A stretch of 7,104 nucleotides of DNA from CAYLLT01 sp964591605 (GCA_964591605.1 CAZQEN010000381.1:1-7104), one strand, 5' to 3'; shown: positions 1-5,981, counted from the first letter of the stretch. Numbers and translations are program-made. Notes: generated from the sequence alone by a model not told the origin.

Positions 1-1332
1 CGTTTCCTGGCCGGCTATCACGGGGCGGCGGTCATCGTCTCGCACGACCGCTACCTGCTCGACCGCGTGGTCGGAAAGATCGCCGACCTCGAGAGCAGGC
101 GGATCAGTGTCTATCCCTGCGCGTATTCGGACTACGTCGAGGCGAAGCAGGTCCGGCAGCTCACGCAGCTCCGCGAGTACGAAAAGCAGCAGGAATGGCT
201 CGCCCGCCAGCGCGACTTCATCGCCCGCAATCACGCCGCGAAGGACACGGCCGCCCGGGCCCACGCCCGCGAGAAGATGGTGCAGCGCGTGATCGACGAG
301 GGGCGGCTGGTCGAGAAGCCGAGCATCACGAAGCGACGCATCGCCCTCAAGCTCGATGCCCCCGGCCGCGTGGCCGACCGCGTCCTGCTGGCCGAGGACC
401 TGCGCAAGGCCTACGGCGATAAGGTGCTGTTTGCGGGTCTGAACTTCCAGATCCGGCGCGGCGAAAAAGTCGGCATCATCGGCCCCAACGGCGTGGGCAA
501 GACCACGCTGCTCAAGATGGCCGTCGGCCAGGTGGCGCCCGATGCGGGCAGCATTCAGCTCGCCCCGCGGGCCAGCATCGGCTACTACGACCAGGAGCAC
601 GCCGGCCTGAACTCCGAGCATCGCGTGATCGACGAGATCGACCCGGAGCCGGGCCCGCGCAGCGGCGAAATCCGCTCGTTTCTCGCGAGGTTCCTATTCA
701 CCGGCGACGACGTCTTCAAGCGCGTCGGCGAGCTCTCGGGCGGCGAGCAGAGCCGCGTGAGTCTGGCCAGGCTCGTCTGGAGCAACCCGCAGGTGCTCAT
801 CCTCGACGAGCCGACGAACCATCTGGATATCCCCTCGAAGGAGGTGCTCGAAGAGGCGCTGATCGACTTTGAGGGTGCGGTCCTGCTGGTGAGCCACGAC
901 CGTTATTTCCTCGATCGGGTTGTGAACCGGCTGCTCGTCCTGCCGGAGCGCGGCAGGTACGAGGTGCTGGTGGGCAACTGGAGCACGTACGAGGAGCGGC
1001 TGGCCCAGCGCGAGGCCCAGGAGCGGGCCGCCGCCGAGGAGGCCCGCCGCGCCCAGCGCCGCCCCGGCCGATCCCGTGGTAAGGGCCGCGGTTCCAGACC
1101 ATCATCAACCGGCGTTGATTTGCCCTACGCCCGCTGGTCGCTGGAGCGCCTGGAGGAGGAGATCATCGAACACGAAAGCCGGCTCGCGGAGGTCGAGATG
1201 CAGTTCGCCAACCCCGACGTCTTCCGCGACGCCGCCAGACTGCAATCCTGCAAGGCCCAGGCGCAGTCGATCCGCGACGCCCTCGCCGCCCTCAATGCCG
1301 AATGGGAAACCCGCGCCGCCGAGGAGGCGTGA
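1..1332 (+). CDS. ABC-F family ATPase, 5'-truncated
   Basis: The frame is open from base 1 to a TGA at 1330-1332, giving 443 visible residues of a duplicated-ABC protein. The window opens at the end of the first ABC domain, with its H-loop SHDR at residues 14-17. The charged helical linker typical of ABC-F proteins (about residues 40-115) follows; in the family it reaches toward the ribosomal P-site tRNA. The second ABC domain is complete: Walker A GPNGVGKTT (161-169), Q-loop near YYDQEH, signature LSGGEQ (245-250), Walker B LILDEP (266-271), then TNHLD and the H-loop SHDR (298-301). A basic low-complexity stretch (about 345-365) leads to a C-terminal predicted coiled coil (about 378-440), as in Uup/YheS-type members. 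No membrane segment is present, so this is a soluble translation or ribosome-associated ATPase, not a transporter. The subfamily cannot be fixed without the N-terminus. It converges with the minus-strand operon. Confidence 0.93.
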   Translation, partial: RFLAGYHGAAVIVSHDRYLLDRVVGKIADLESRRISVYPCAYSDYVEAKQVRQLTQLREYEKQQEWLARQRDFIARNHAAKDTAARAHAREKMVQRVIDEGRLVEKPSITKRRIALKLDAPGRVADRVLLAEDLRKAYGDKVLFAGLNFQIRRGEKVGIIGPNGVGKTTLLKMAVGQVAPDAGSIQLAPRASIGYYDQEHAGLNSEHRVIDEIDPEPGPRSGEIRSFLARFLFTGDDVFKRVGELSGGEQSRVSLARLVWSNPQVLILDEPTNHLDIPSKEVLEEALIDFEGAVLLVSHDRYFLDRVVNRLLVLPERGRYEVLVGNWSTYEERLAQREAQERAAAEEARRAQRRPGRSRGKGRGSRPSSTGVDLPYARWSLERLEEEIIEHESRLAEVEMQFANPDVFRDAARLQSCKAQAQSIRDALAALNAEWETRAAEEA

Positions 1333-1365
1333 AGTCGAATTCATCGCCTTTGTCGCATGAGAATG

Positions 1366-1438
1366 ACCACGAAGGCACGAAGACACGAAGAGGAGGAGAC
1401 AGGACTGGTCATTCTTCGTGCCTTCGTGTCTTCGTGGT
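1366..1438. repeat. Long inverted repeat of CACGAAGR units
   Basis: The left arm (1366-1390) and right arm (1414-1438) are 25 bases each and complementary at 23 positions, with a 23-base spacer. The two mismatches are C/T exchanges that G-U pairing would tolerate in RNA. Each arm consists of three 8-base CACGAAGR units (or the complement). It lies between the convergent ABC-F gene and the small zinc-ribbon gene, and the right arm encodes the latter's C-terminus. No T-tract follows either arm, so a classical intrinsic terminator is not supported, although the transcript could fold into a long hairpin. I recall similar CACGAAG repeats as abundant intergenic elements in planctomycetes and other environmental bacteria; this is memory, not a search. 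Confidence 0.85.
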
Positions 1439-1798
1439 AAATCGTTGGACGCTCGCCCTGACCCTTCGCGACAACTTCCAGCCGCATTCCGGGCACACGC
1501 CCGACGTGTTGCCGGTCAGGTTGTATCCGCACTGCCCGCAGACCGGCTGCCGCGAGAGGGGCGATCCAGGCATGAAGATCGCGCGGCACTGCCGACAGCG
1601 GCGCCGCAGGTGAATCCGGTTCGTGGTGTCCGCCACGTCGGCGCCCGCCTGAATGAACAGTTCTGCGATCAGCGCGACGAAGGAGATGACCGCGATCGCG
1701 ACGATCCGCCCCAGGTTGCCGACGCTCATGATCGCGCGGGTGCTGAAACCGCCGCAGTGCGGGCAGGCATCGCTTTGAACTCCAGGATCGACCGCCAT
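1409..1798 (-). CDS. Small CxxC-rich single-helix membrane protein (hypothetical)
   Basis: This 129-residue protein has four CxxC knuckles: C12/C15, C68/C71, C87/C90 and C102/C105. The last two form a compact zinc ribbon with the sequence CGQCGYNLTGNTSGVCPECG, a pattern I associate with planctomycetal proteins. One hydrophobic helix (about 30-52) separates the first knuckle from the others. There is no recognised enzymatic domain, so the function is unknown; a membrane-tethered zinc-binding protein is the most that can be said. ATG at 1798 is chosen. An in-frame GTG at 1810 would add four residues, and neither start has a strong Shine-Dalgarno. It lies 43 bases after the stop of the upstream zinc-ribbon gene on the same strand, so it is probably the last gene of that operon. 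The final residues, TTKTRRHEE, and the codons just before the stop lie in the CACGAAG repeat, so the original C-terminus may have been replaced. Confidence 0.75.
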   Translation of the reverse strand: MAVDPGVQSDACPHCGGFSTRAIMSVGNLGRIVAIAVISFVALIAELFIQAGADVADTTNRIHLRRRCRQCRAIFMPGSPLSRQPVCGQCGYNLTGNTSGVCPECGWKLSRRVRASVQRFTTKTRRHEE

Positions 1799-1841
1799 AA
1801 AGCCCGTCACCCAGCATCAAGGTGTGGCGACAAGCCCTCAG

Positions 1842-2621
1842 TCACCACGATAAAATCGACCAGCCTCTGGGCAGGTTGACATCTGGGTTCCGATTGGCCG
1901 GATCGAAAACCAGTGCCCATCCGGAACCCATTTGAAACTTCACCCGGCCGTCGCCCAATACCGCGATTCTCCGAACTCTCAACCAGCCGACGCGCGTCGG
2001 CTGGTTTTGGGTAACCGGATTGCGGAGCATCTCTTGTGCCCGTGCTTCCAGCGCGCTGAAACTGTGGTCCCATGCGAAGGTTCTGAGCTGGATCTGCAAC
2101 TGAGGTGTCGAGAACAGTAGAACGAACGAGACGATCGTGACAATCCACCGACTGCAACCGCTCATCCGGGGAGCGGAAATGCGCGGCTCGGGCCGCAGCC
2201 ACTCCACGAGGCTGGCGAGAGCGCGAATGAAGAAGACAAGTCCGAGGAAGCACAGCGTCGCCGCCCGCACCCCTTCTGCTCGCATACCCAACCTACCGAA
2301 TGGGTTCGCAAAGAGTTCGCGGCTCGCATCGACCAGCACCCATACTGTAACGGCGCTAACCAGAATCGTCTCAGCCCAGGTTGGCGGCGCGGCGCACGCT
2401 GCCCACTCACGACGATGAGTCCGGCGCATCTCCTCGCACCGTCGTGAGTCACGGAAAGTCAGGGGATCGAGGGGATCGAACGCTTCACCGCACTCGGGGC
2501 AGCGTGCTTCCGGCAGGCCGCGCAGTGAGTAGCCGCAGTGCAGGCAAAGTGCGAACTGCAGGTCTGCTCCGGATGCGTGTACCGAGGTGATGCGGTCCAC
2601 AGATTCGCCGCTCAAAGTCAT
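1842..2621 (-). CDS. Zinc-ribbon membrane protein with three predicted helices (hypothetical)
   Basis: This 259-residue protein starts with a cytosolic-type zinc ribbon, C26-C29 and C41-C44 (CLHCGYSLRGLPEARCPECG), followed by FDPLDPLTF, the usual continuation in planctomycetal proteins of this type. Three hydrophobic segments follow at about 83-100, 118-138 and 157-175. The soluble C-terminal part (about 180-259) has no domain I recognise. The ATG at 2621 overlaps the stop of the MEMO-family gene in an ATGA arrangement, which fixes this start and suggests translational coupling. Two local DNA oddities are a tandem 9-base duplication at 2462-2479 that encodes DPLDPL, and a perfect 26-base palindrome at 1981-2006 inside the reading frame. 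Function is unknown; a membrane-bound metal-binding partner of its neighbour is possible but only inferred from position. Confidence 0.82.
   Translation of the reverse strand: MTLSGESVDRITSVHASGADLQFALCLHCGYSLRGLPEARCPECGEAFDPLDPLTFRDSRRCEEMRRTHRREWAACAAPPTWAETILVSAVTVWVLVDASRELFANPFGRLGMRAEGVRAATLCFLGLVFFIRALASLVEWLRPEPRISAPRMSGCSRWIVTIVSFVLLFSTPQLQIQLRTFAWDHSFSALEARAQEMLRNPVTQNQPTRVGWLRVRRIAVLGDGRVKFQMGSGWALVFDPANRNPDVNLPRGWSILSW
1981..2006. repeat. Perfect 26-base palindrome inside a coding sequence
   Basis: The first half is AACCAGCCGACGC and the second half is its exact reverse complement, giving 13-base arms with no spacer. As RNA it would form an 11-bp stem with a GCGC loop. It is read in frame by the zinc-ribbon membrane protein gene as part of NQPTRVGW. 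On the plus strand it is followed by TTTTGGG, so it resembles a weak intrinsic terminator for antisense transcripts. It could instead be a REP-like dispersed element that inserted in frame. Confidence 0.85.
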
Positions 2622-3502
2622 GTGAACACCACCGCCGCGTAGCCGACGGCGTCGCTCATCTCTCGCGCGGGTTCGCCGATGACTTCAGAGCTGTTCGTGT
2701 GCTCAAGCACTGTACCCTGGCGGGCACCCGCTTCGGCACAGGCGGCCATCGTGGCGGCGATGGCTCCCGGACCGCAGGCGCTCTGATGCTCACGCGCCGT
2801 TGGCACCACCCGCTCGGCGTCCATGGACGTCACCACATCGAGCAACTGCCGGTCGTTGACTTCCTTGGCCCAGCGGATGCCCTTGGCACCGTACCCGGCC
2901 GGCATGAATTCGTAGCGCGGTCCGTAGTGGGTCAGGTCGGACGAGCCGAAGAACATGACGCGCCGTCCGAGTCGGCTCGCCTCTCGGGCGACGATGCGGC
3001 CGACCTCAGGCGCCTGCTCCGTCGGCGGCACCATGATCGGCAGGAGCCGCGCCCGGGCGGTCAGCGCCTGCAGGAACGGCACCTCGACCTCGATCGAGTG
3101 CTCGGGCCCGTGCGCCGCCAGGTCCTCGACCAGCAGCGGCGACGCCTCGATCACCGCCCGGGCCAGCTCCTCATCAATCTCGATCTCGCCGAGCGGTGTG
3201 AGCCAGCTCCCCGAGCCGTAGACGGCCGCCGCCCGCCCCCGCGGCCGATGCACCGCCCCGAACACCACGAACGTCTCCACCTCCGGCTCAGCCCGCGCGC
3301 ACCCCAGCGTCCGCGCTGCCACGGCCCCGCTGTAGGCCCAGCCCGCATGCGGCGCGATCCCGCCCAGGACACGCGTGCCTGGTTGAGGCGCGCCAGAAGG
3401 CTCCGATGTGGCCATCGAGAGGTAATGCTCCGCCTCCGCCTTGCAGCGGCGCGGCTCACCCGGATAGAACAGCCCGGCGACGGCAGGTGGGCGGACCGGC
3501 AT
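2618..3502 (-). CDS. amrB: AmmeMemoRadiSam system protein B (MEMO family)
   Basis: This 294-residue protein is full length for the MEMO1 family (Pfam Memo). Visible family motifs in order are RPPAVAGLFYP at the N-terminus, APHAGWAYSG (H52), GAVHRPRG (H85), HGPEHSIEVEVPFLQ (H135), SSDLTHYG (187-194) and HQSACGPGAI (C243). H52, H85 and C243 appear to correspond to human MEMO1 metal ligands H49, H81 and C244. The fold is related to class III extradiol dioxygenases, but the bacterial role is not settled. In many prokaryotes it is encoded with an AMMECR1-domain protein and a radical SAM enzyme; neither is visible here. The ATG at 3502 is supported by a GGAGGA Shine-Dalgarno (3509-3514) six bases upstream and by the N-terminal motif. 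It is the first gene of a minus-strand operon, and its stop overlaps the next start by four bases. Confidence 0.93.
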   Translation of the reverse strand: MPVRPPAVAGLFYPGEPRRCKAEAEHYLSMATSEPSGAPQPGTRVLGGIAPHAGWAYSGAVAARTLGCARAEPEVETFVVFGAVHRPRGRAAAVYGSGSWLTPLGEIEIDEELARAVIEASPLLVEDLAAHGPEHSIEVEVPFLQALTARARLLPIMVPPTEQAPEVGRIVAREASRLGRRVMFFGSSDLTHYGPRYEFMPAGYGAKGIRWAKEVNDRQLLDVVTSMDAERVVPTAREHQSACGPGAIAATMAACAEAGARQGTVLEHTNSSEVIGEPAREMSDAVGYAAVVFT

Positions 3503-3508
3503 GGCAGG

Positions 3509-3514
3509 TCCTCC
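3509..3514 (-). promoter_or_regulatory. Strong Shine-Dalgarno of the MEMO-family gene
   Basis: On the minus strand the bases read GGAGGA, with six bases between them and the ATG at 3502-3500. This near-perfect match to the anti-Shine-Dalgarno decides the start codon. Confidence 0.8.
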
Positions 3515-3537
3515 AATCAGATGCCTACCCCGCCTGT

Positions 3538-3566
3538 ATTATCCGCGCGATGCCGGTCTGAAACAA
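3538..3566 (-). promoter_or_regulatory. Sigma70-like promoter of the MEMO/zinc-ribbon operon
   Basis: On the minus strand a TTGTTT box (3561-3566) is followed by a 17-base spacer and GATAAT (3538-3543), which matches five of six -10 consensus positions. Transcription would begin near 3531, leaving a leader of roughly 30 bases with the GGAGGA site. The -35 match is only TTG plus the correct spacing. Assignment is by pattern alone. Confidence 0.5.
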
Positions 3567-3620
3567 ACCGAGCCGCTCACTCGGGTGTATCTCGGTGCCT
3601 GGGGAGCGTTTTCGGCGGCA

Positions 3621-3750
3621 AACCCGAATGACGGAATCAGAATGACGAATCAAGCCCGAAACCCGAATGTCGAAACCGCCAACGGTTGCCCTATTCGTCA
3701 TTGAGAGTTCGTCATTCATTCGTCATTCGGGCTTCGTCATTCGACATTTC
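3621..3750. repeat. Cluster of GAATGACGAA-type repeats in inverted orientation
   Basis: The left part (about 3621-3676) contains CGAATGACG, AATGACGAAT, AAGCCCGAA and GAATGTCGAAA. The right part (about 3692-3750) contains the same words in reverse complement: TTCGTCATT four times, CGGGCTT and TTCGACATTTC. The two parts form imperfect inverted arms around a spacer with AACCGCCAACGGTTG. The cluster fills the gap between the Rieske-fusion stop and the MEMO promoter and holds no convincing gene. A small minus-strand frame that reads MNDELSMTNR is just the repeat translated. I recall similar arrays as frequent intergenic elements in planctomycetes. Confidence 0.75.
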
Positions 3751-3757
3751 CCCTGTC

Positions 3758-3787
3758 GTCAGCACTGACTGACCTGTCACCAGTCAC
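3758..3787. repeat. Short CTGAC/GTCAC-type repeat at the 3' end of the Rieske-fusion gene
   Basis: The bases contain GTCAGCACTGACTGAC followed by CTGTCACCAGTCAC, a run of related CTGAC and GTCAC words with small inverted pairs (GTCAG at 3758-3762 with CTGAC at 3765-3769 or 3769-3773). It overlaps the stop codon of the minus-strand gene (3784-3786). A weak hairpin is possible but no T-tract follows, so a terminator is not claimed. Confidence 0.4.
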
Positions 3788-4926
3788 TCTGCACCCCCGG
3801 CGCCCACCTCCGCATCGGCAGCGCTCGCTGCCGCCTCGCCATCCAGCCGATGCGCCTTGCGCCCGCCGCGCACCAGCCGGCCGCGCTCGTCGGAGGCCAG
3901 CAGCCGCTGCGCCATCGCCACCGCCCGCTCGGCCAGGGCCTGCGCCCCCTCGCGCAGCTCGCGGCTGTGCTGCACGCTGGCGACGTTGCGCTCCATGTCC
4001 TCGGCCGTCCAGCCGCGCGAGTGCGCGATGTAGGGAAACTGTGGAATCAGGCAGCCGAGCTCCGCGAAGAAGCCCAGCATCTGCCCGGCCACCGCCTGCA
4101 CGTTGTCCTGTCCGCCAGTGATGATGAACGCCGCGACCTTGTTCTGCATGAGCACCCGATTGGCGATCGTCTGCTGATTCTGGATGCAGTTCATCCGCTC
4201 GACCATCTTGTAGTAGAGCGAGCTGGCCGAGCCCCAGCGGATCGGCGTGGCGACCAGGATCACGTCGGCCCAGTGCACGACCGCCTCGTACACCCGCTCC
4301 ATCTGATCGGCCGGGTCCATCTGCGTGATCGAGCACGGCCAGGTGCACGCGTGGGCGCTCTTGGAGTAATACCCCTCGCAATGCCTGAAAGTGAGGTCGT
4401 TCAGCCGGATGAGCCGCGTATCCGCCTTCAGCGCCGTTCGCGCGTGCTCCAGCGACGCATCGAGCAGGTAATCCGATGTGGAAAACCGTGGGTTGGCCCG
4501 GTCCATGACGCTCGTCGAGATGCCCACGACGCGGATCGGCCCGGCCTCCCGCAGGACCGGACGTGCGAGCGGATGCGCCGCGTGGGGGGCCTTCTGGCGT
4601 CTGCTCGCGGGCGTGAGGTTCACCAGCACGCGGCCGTTCTCGACCTTCACATCGAATCGCGGCACGCAATCCTGCTCGTAGCCCGGCTCACCGACGCCCG
4701 TGCGGCAGTGGAATTTCCAGTTGTGCCACGGGCAGACAACGTAGTCGCCATCGAGCCGGCCGTCGCCCAGCGGACCGCCCACGTGGTTGCACACGCCCGA
4801 GATCGCCCCGAACTGCCCGTCGCGATAGCTCAGCGCGACCTTCGTGCGATCGATCTTGAGCTGCTGCAGAGGCTTCTTCGCAAGTTCCTCCGCCGCCCCG
4901 ATATCCCGCCAGTCCGCTTCACTCAT
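3784..4926 (-). CDS. Rieske [2Fe-2S] / NADPH-dependent FMN reductase-like fusion protein
   Basis: This 380-residue soluble protein has two domains. The N-terminal Rieske ferredoxin domain (about 6-105) carries both ligand pairs, C46-x-H48 and C65-x2-H68, in CNHVGGPLGDG and CPWHNWKFHC. A short linker leads to a flavodoxin-like NAD(P)H-dependent FMN reductase domain (about 130-330). It has the phosphate-loop region GISTSVMDRANPRFS (135-149), ATPIRWGSASSLYYKM (226-241) typical of the flavin-binding family, and ITGGQDN. Within that domain C183, C194 and C198 lie where iron-sulfur flavoproteins hold extra cysteines. The tail after about 345 is Ala/Gly-rich. The arrangement predicts electron transfer between the Rieske cluster and FMN; the substrate is unknown. 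ATG at 4926 is chosen because GAGGAG (4934-4939) lies seven bases upstream and the Rieske homology begins just after. The longer open frame upstream is an antisense artefact over the SDR gene. It lies 86 bases after the SDR stop, probably in one operon. Confidence 0.9.
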   Translation of the reverse strand: MSEADWRDIGAAEELAKKPLQQLKIDRTKVALSYRDGQFGAISGVCNHVGGPLGDGRLDGDYVVCPWHNWKFHCRTGVGEPGYEQDCVPRFDVKVENGRVLVNLTPASRRQKAPHAAHPLARPVLREAGPIRVVGISTSVMDRANPRFSTSDYLLDASLEHARTALKADTRLIRLNDLTFRHCEGYYSKSAHACTWPCSITQMDPADQMERVYEAVVHWADVILVATPIRWGSASSLYYKMVERMNCIQNQQTIANRVLMQNKVAAFIITGGQDNVQAVAGQMLGFFAELGCLIPQFPYIAHSRGWTAEDMERNVASVQHSRELREGAQALAERAVAMAQRLLASDERGRLVRGGRKAHRLDGEAAASAADAEVGAGGAE

Positions 4927-4969
4927 GCCGCAGCTCCTCTGCGTCGCAGCGTTCACTGCGTTCGCCGGA

Positions 4970-4992
4970 CCGCGCGGGCTGAAGCCACGCGG
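4970..4992 (-). repeat. Imperfect hairpin between the two redox genes
   Basis: CCGCG (4970-4974) and CGCGG (4988-4992) pair, with a further three-base stem (4977-4979 with 4984-4986), small bulges and a TGAA loop. On the minus strand it reads like AGCCGCGTGGCTTCAGCCCGCGCGG. It occupies the 86-base spacer of the SDR/Rieske pair, where it could act as an mRNA-processing or partial termination element. I recall comparable GC-rich palindromes as dispersed repeats, so it may have no local role. Confidence 0.45.
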
Positions 4993-5012
4993 CTCTTTGA
5001 TGAACTCACATC

Positions 5013-5714
5013 TCACGATCTTCCGTAGACCGGTACAAGGCCTCCGCGTGTGACGGCATTCTGTGGCGAGGCGAGGAAAACGATGGTCGCGGCAACCTCG
5101 TCGACCTTCGGCCACTTCGCGTGATCTGCTTGGGGCATCGCGGCCCGGTTGGCCGGCGTGTCCATGATCGAGGGAACGACCGCGTTGATCCAGATCCGCT
5201 CGGGCCCGAGCTCCTCGGCCAGGCTCTCCGTGATCGATCGGACCGCCGCCTTGCTCGCGCTGTACGCCACCATTCCGCCCGCCGGGACCATCGCCGGCCG
5301 GGCGGCCACGTTCACGACGCGCCCCTCGCCGCCGGAGGCCCGGATCCGCTTGACCGCCTCGCGGCAGCACAGGAAGCACGTGGTCGCGTTCATGTCCATC
5401 ATCCGGCGGAAGTCGGCCAGGCTCGTTTCGGCCAGGGCGGCCATGGCGAAACCGCCGGCCGTGTGGATGGATGCCCACAGCGCCGGTACGCGTGCATAGA
5501 ACCGTTCCACCGCGGCTTCTTCGGTGAGTTCGACGCCGGGCACGACTGTCACCGCTTCACCCCATCGCTGCCTGAGTCCCTCGCCCTCCCCCTCGCCCCG
5601 TGCGGGGACGTAGCAGCGGGCTCCTGTGTCGGCCAGCATCGCCACCACCGCCGTGCCCAGCGCCCCGGTTCCGCCCGTGACCACCACGTTCCTGCCGGTG
5701 TAGTCGATCTTCAT
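5013..5714 (-). CDS. Short-chain dehydrogenase/reductase with Ala at the catalytic Ser position
   Basis: This 233-residue protein is a classical-length SDR with a Rossmann fold. It has the nucleotide-binding motif TGGTGALG (13-20), N109 in MDMNATT, and the catalytic pair Y151/K155 in YSASK. The residue 13 before the tyrosine, normally the catalytic serine, is alanine (A138 in NVAARPA). This resembles dihydropteridine reductase-like SDRs, which work with a Tyr-Lys pair and no serine, so it may not be a FabG-type ketoreductase. The substrate cannot be read from the sequence. A Gly-Glu alternation (about 40-47) encoded by a simple GGCGAG-rich stretch sits in the loop after the second strand, which often sets NAD versus NADP choice. 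ATG at 5714 has a GAGGAG Shine-Dalgarno (5722-5727) seven bases upstream. It is probably the first gene of an operon with the Rieske fusion and is divergent from preA. Confidence 0.92.
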   Translation of the reverse strand: MKIDYTGRNVVVTGGTGALGTAVVAMLADTGARCYVPARGEGEGEGLRQRWGEAVTVVPGVELTEEAAVERFYARVPALWASIHTAGGFAMAALAETSLADFRRMMDMNATTCFLCCREAVKRIRASGGEGRVVNVAARPAMVPAGGMVAYSASKAAVRSITESLAEELGPERIWINAVVPSIMDTPANRAAMPQADHAKWPKVDEVAATIVFLASPQNAVTRGGLVPVYGRS

Positions 5715-5981
5715 GCGCGGACTCCTCTTCTACCTGGATGCTCCCGCTCCCGGCCCCGTTACACCCTTTGGTGCGGTCGCTGCGACACTACTCTGGCTCA
5801 GGGGGGAGCGTTATGGCTCCGTGCATGGCTCCCCGGAGCGGAGGCTTTCAGGCCAGCACGCTCCGCGTGGGATGAAAGCGGTGTCCAGGCCGCCGCGCTC
5901 CCAAAGCGCCCGTCCTGTCCGGAAACCTGCCACGGGCCGGCGATGCAGACCGCCCCGCAATCCCCACGTCCCGCCCTATGG
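5715..5981. other. Geneless divergent spacer
   Basis: This stretch separates the SDR start from the preA promoter. No frame here looks like a protein, and I find no convincing -35/-10 pair for the SDR operon. It contains an 11-base palindrome GTCGCTGCGAC (5776-5786) that could be an operator but is too short to assign. It also holds the direct and inverted repeats listed separately, and a trailing GC-rich part (about 5880-5960) with AAAGCG occurring twice and no clear role. Confidence 0.5.
5813..5879. repeat. Direct repeat followed by a nested inverted repeat
   Basis: ATGGCTCC occurs at 5813-5820 and 5825-5832, a 12-base period. It is followed by a two-level hairpin: GCTTTCA (5844-5850) pairs with TGAAAGC (5873-5879), and inside it CACGC (5857-5861) pairs with GCGTG (5865-5869) around TCC. 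A competing pair is GCGGAG (5838-5843) with CTCCGC (5861-5866), which together with the outer stem would give a pseudoknot-like order. The compact design suggests a dispersed palindromic element or a structured RNA segment; nothing visible decides between them. Confidence 0.55.

Noticed and set aside
1366..1438. Inverted repeat as a bidirectional intrinsic terminator
   Set aside because: Position between convergent genes fits, but neither side has a T-tract and the 23-base loop is large. Kept as a repeat only.
1341..1820. Minus-strand 159-residue open frame overlapping the small zinc-ribbon gene
   Set aside because: Different frame of the same region, Arg-rich and without the CxxC motifs that the chosen frame has.
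2699..3631. Long plus-strand open frame opposite the MEMO-family gene
   Set aside because: Antisense shadow of a gene with all MEMO motifs; its own translation shows no recognisable domain.
3525..3719. Minus-strand 64-residue frame beginning MNDELSMTN
   Set aside because: It is the translation of the GAATGACGAA repeat cluster and runs over the predicted promoter; no protein features.
3621..3750. CRISPR array
   Set aside because: The words are short, irregularly spaced and in both orientations, with no constant repeats of 24-37 bases, no regular spacers and no cas genes.
3850..5028. Long plus-strand open frame opposite the Rieske-fusion gene
   Set aside because: It is an antisense shadow caused by high GC; rich in Arg, His and Ala with no motif, while the minus strand has intact Rieske and flavodoxin motifs.
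4927..5478. N-terminal extension of the Rieske fusion gene by 184 residues
   Set aside because: The extension runs out of frame over the well-supported SDR gene on the same strand, is compositionally unlike a protein, and lies upstream of a good ribosome site and the start of Rieske similarity.
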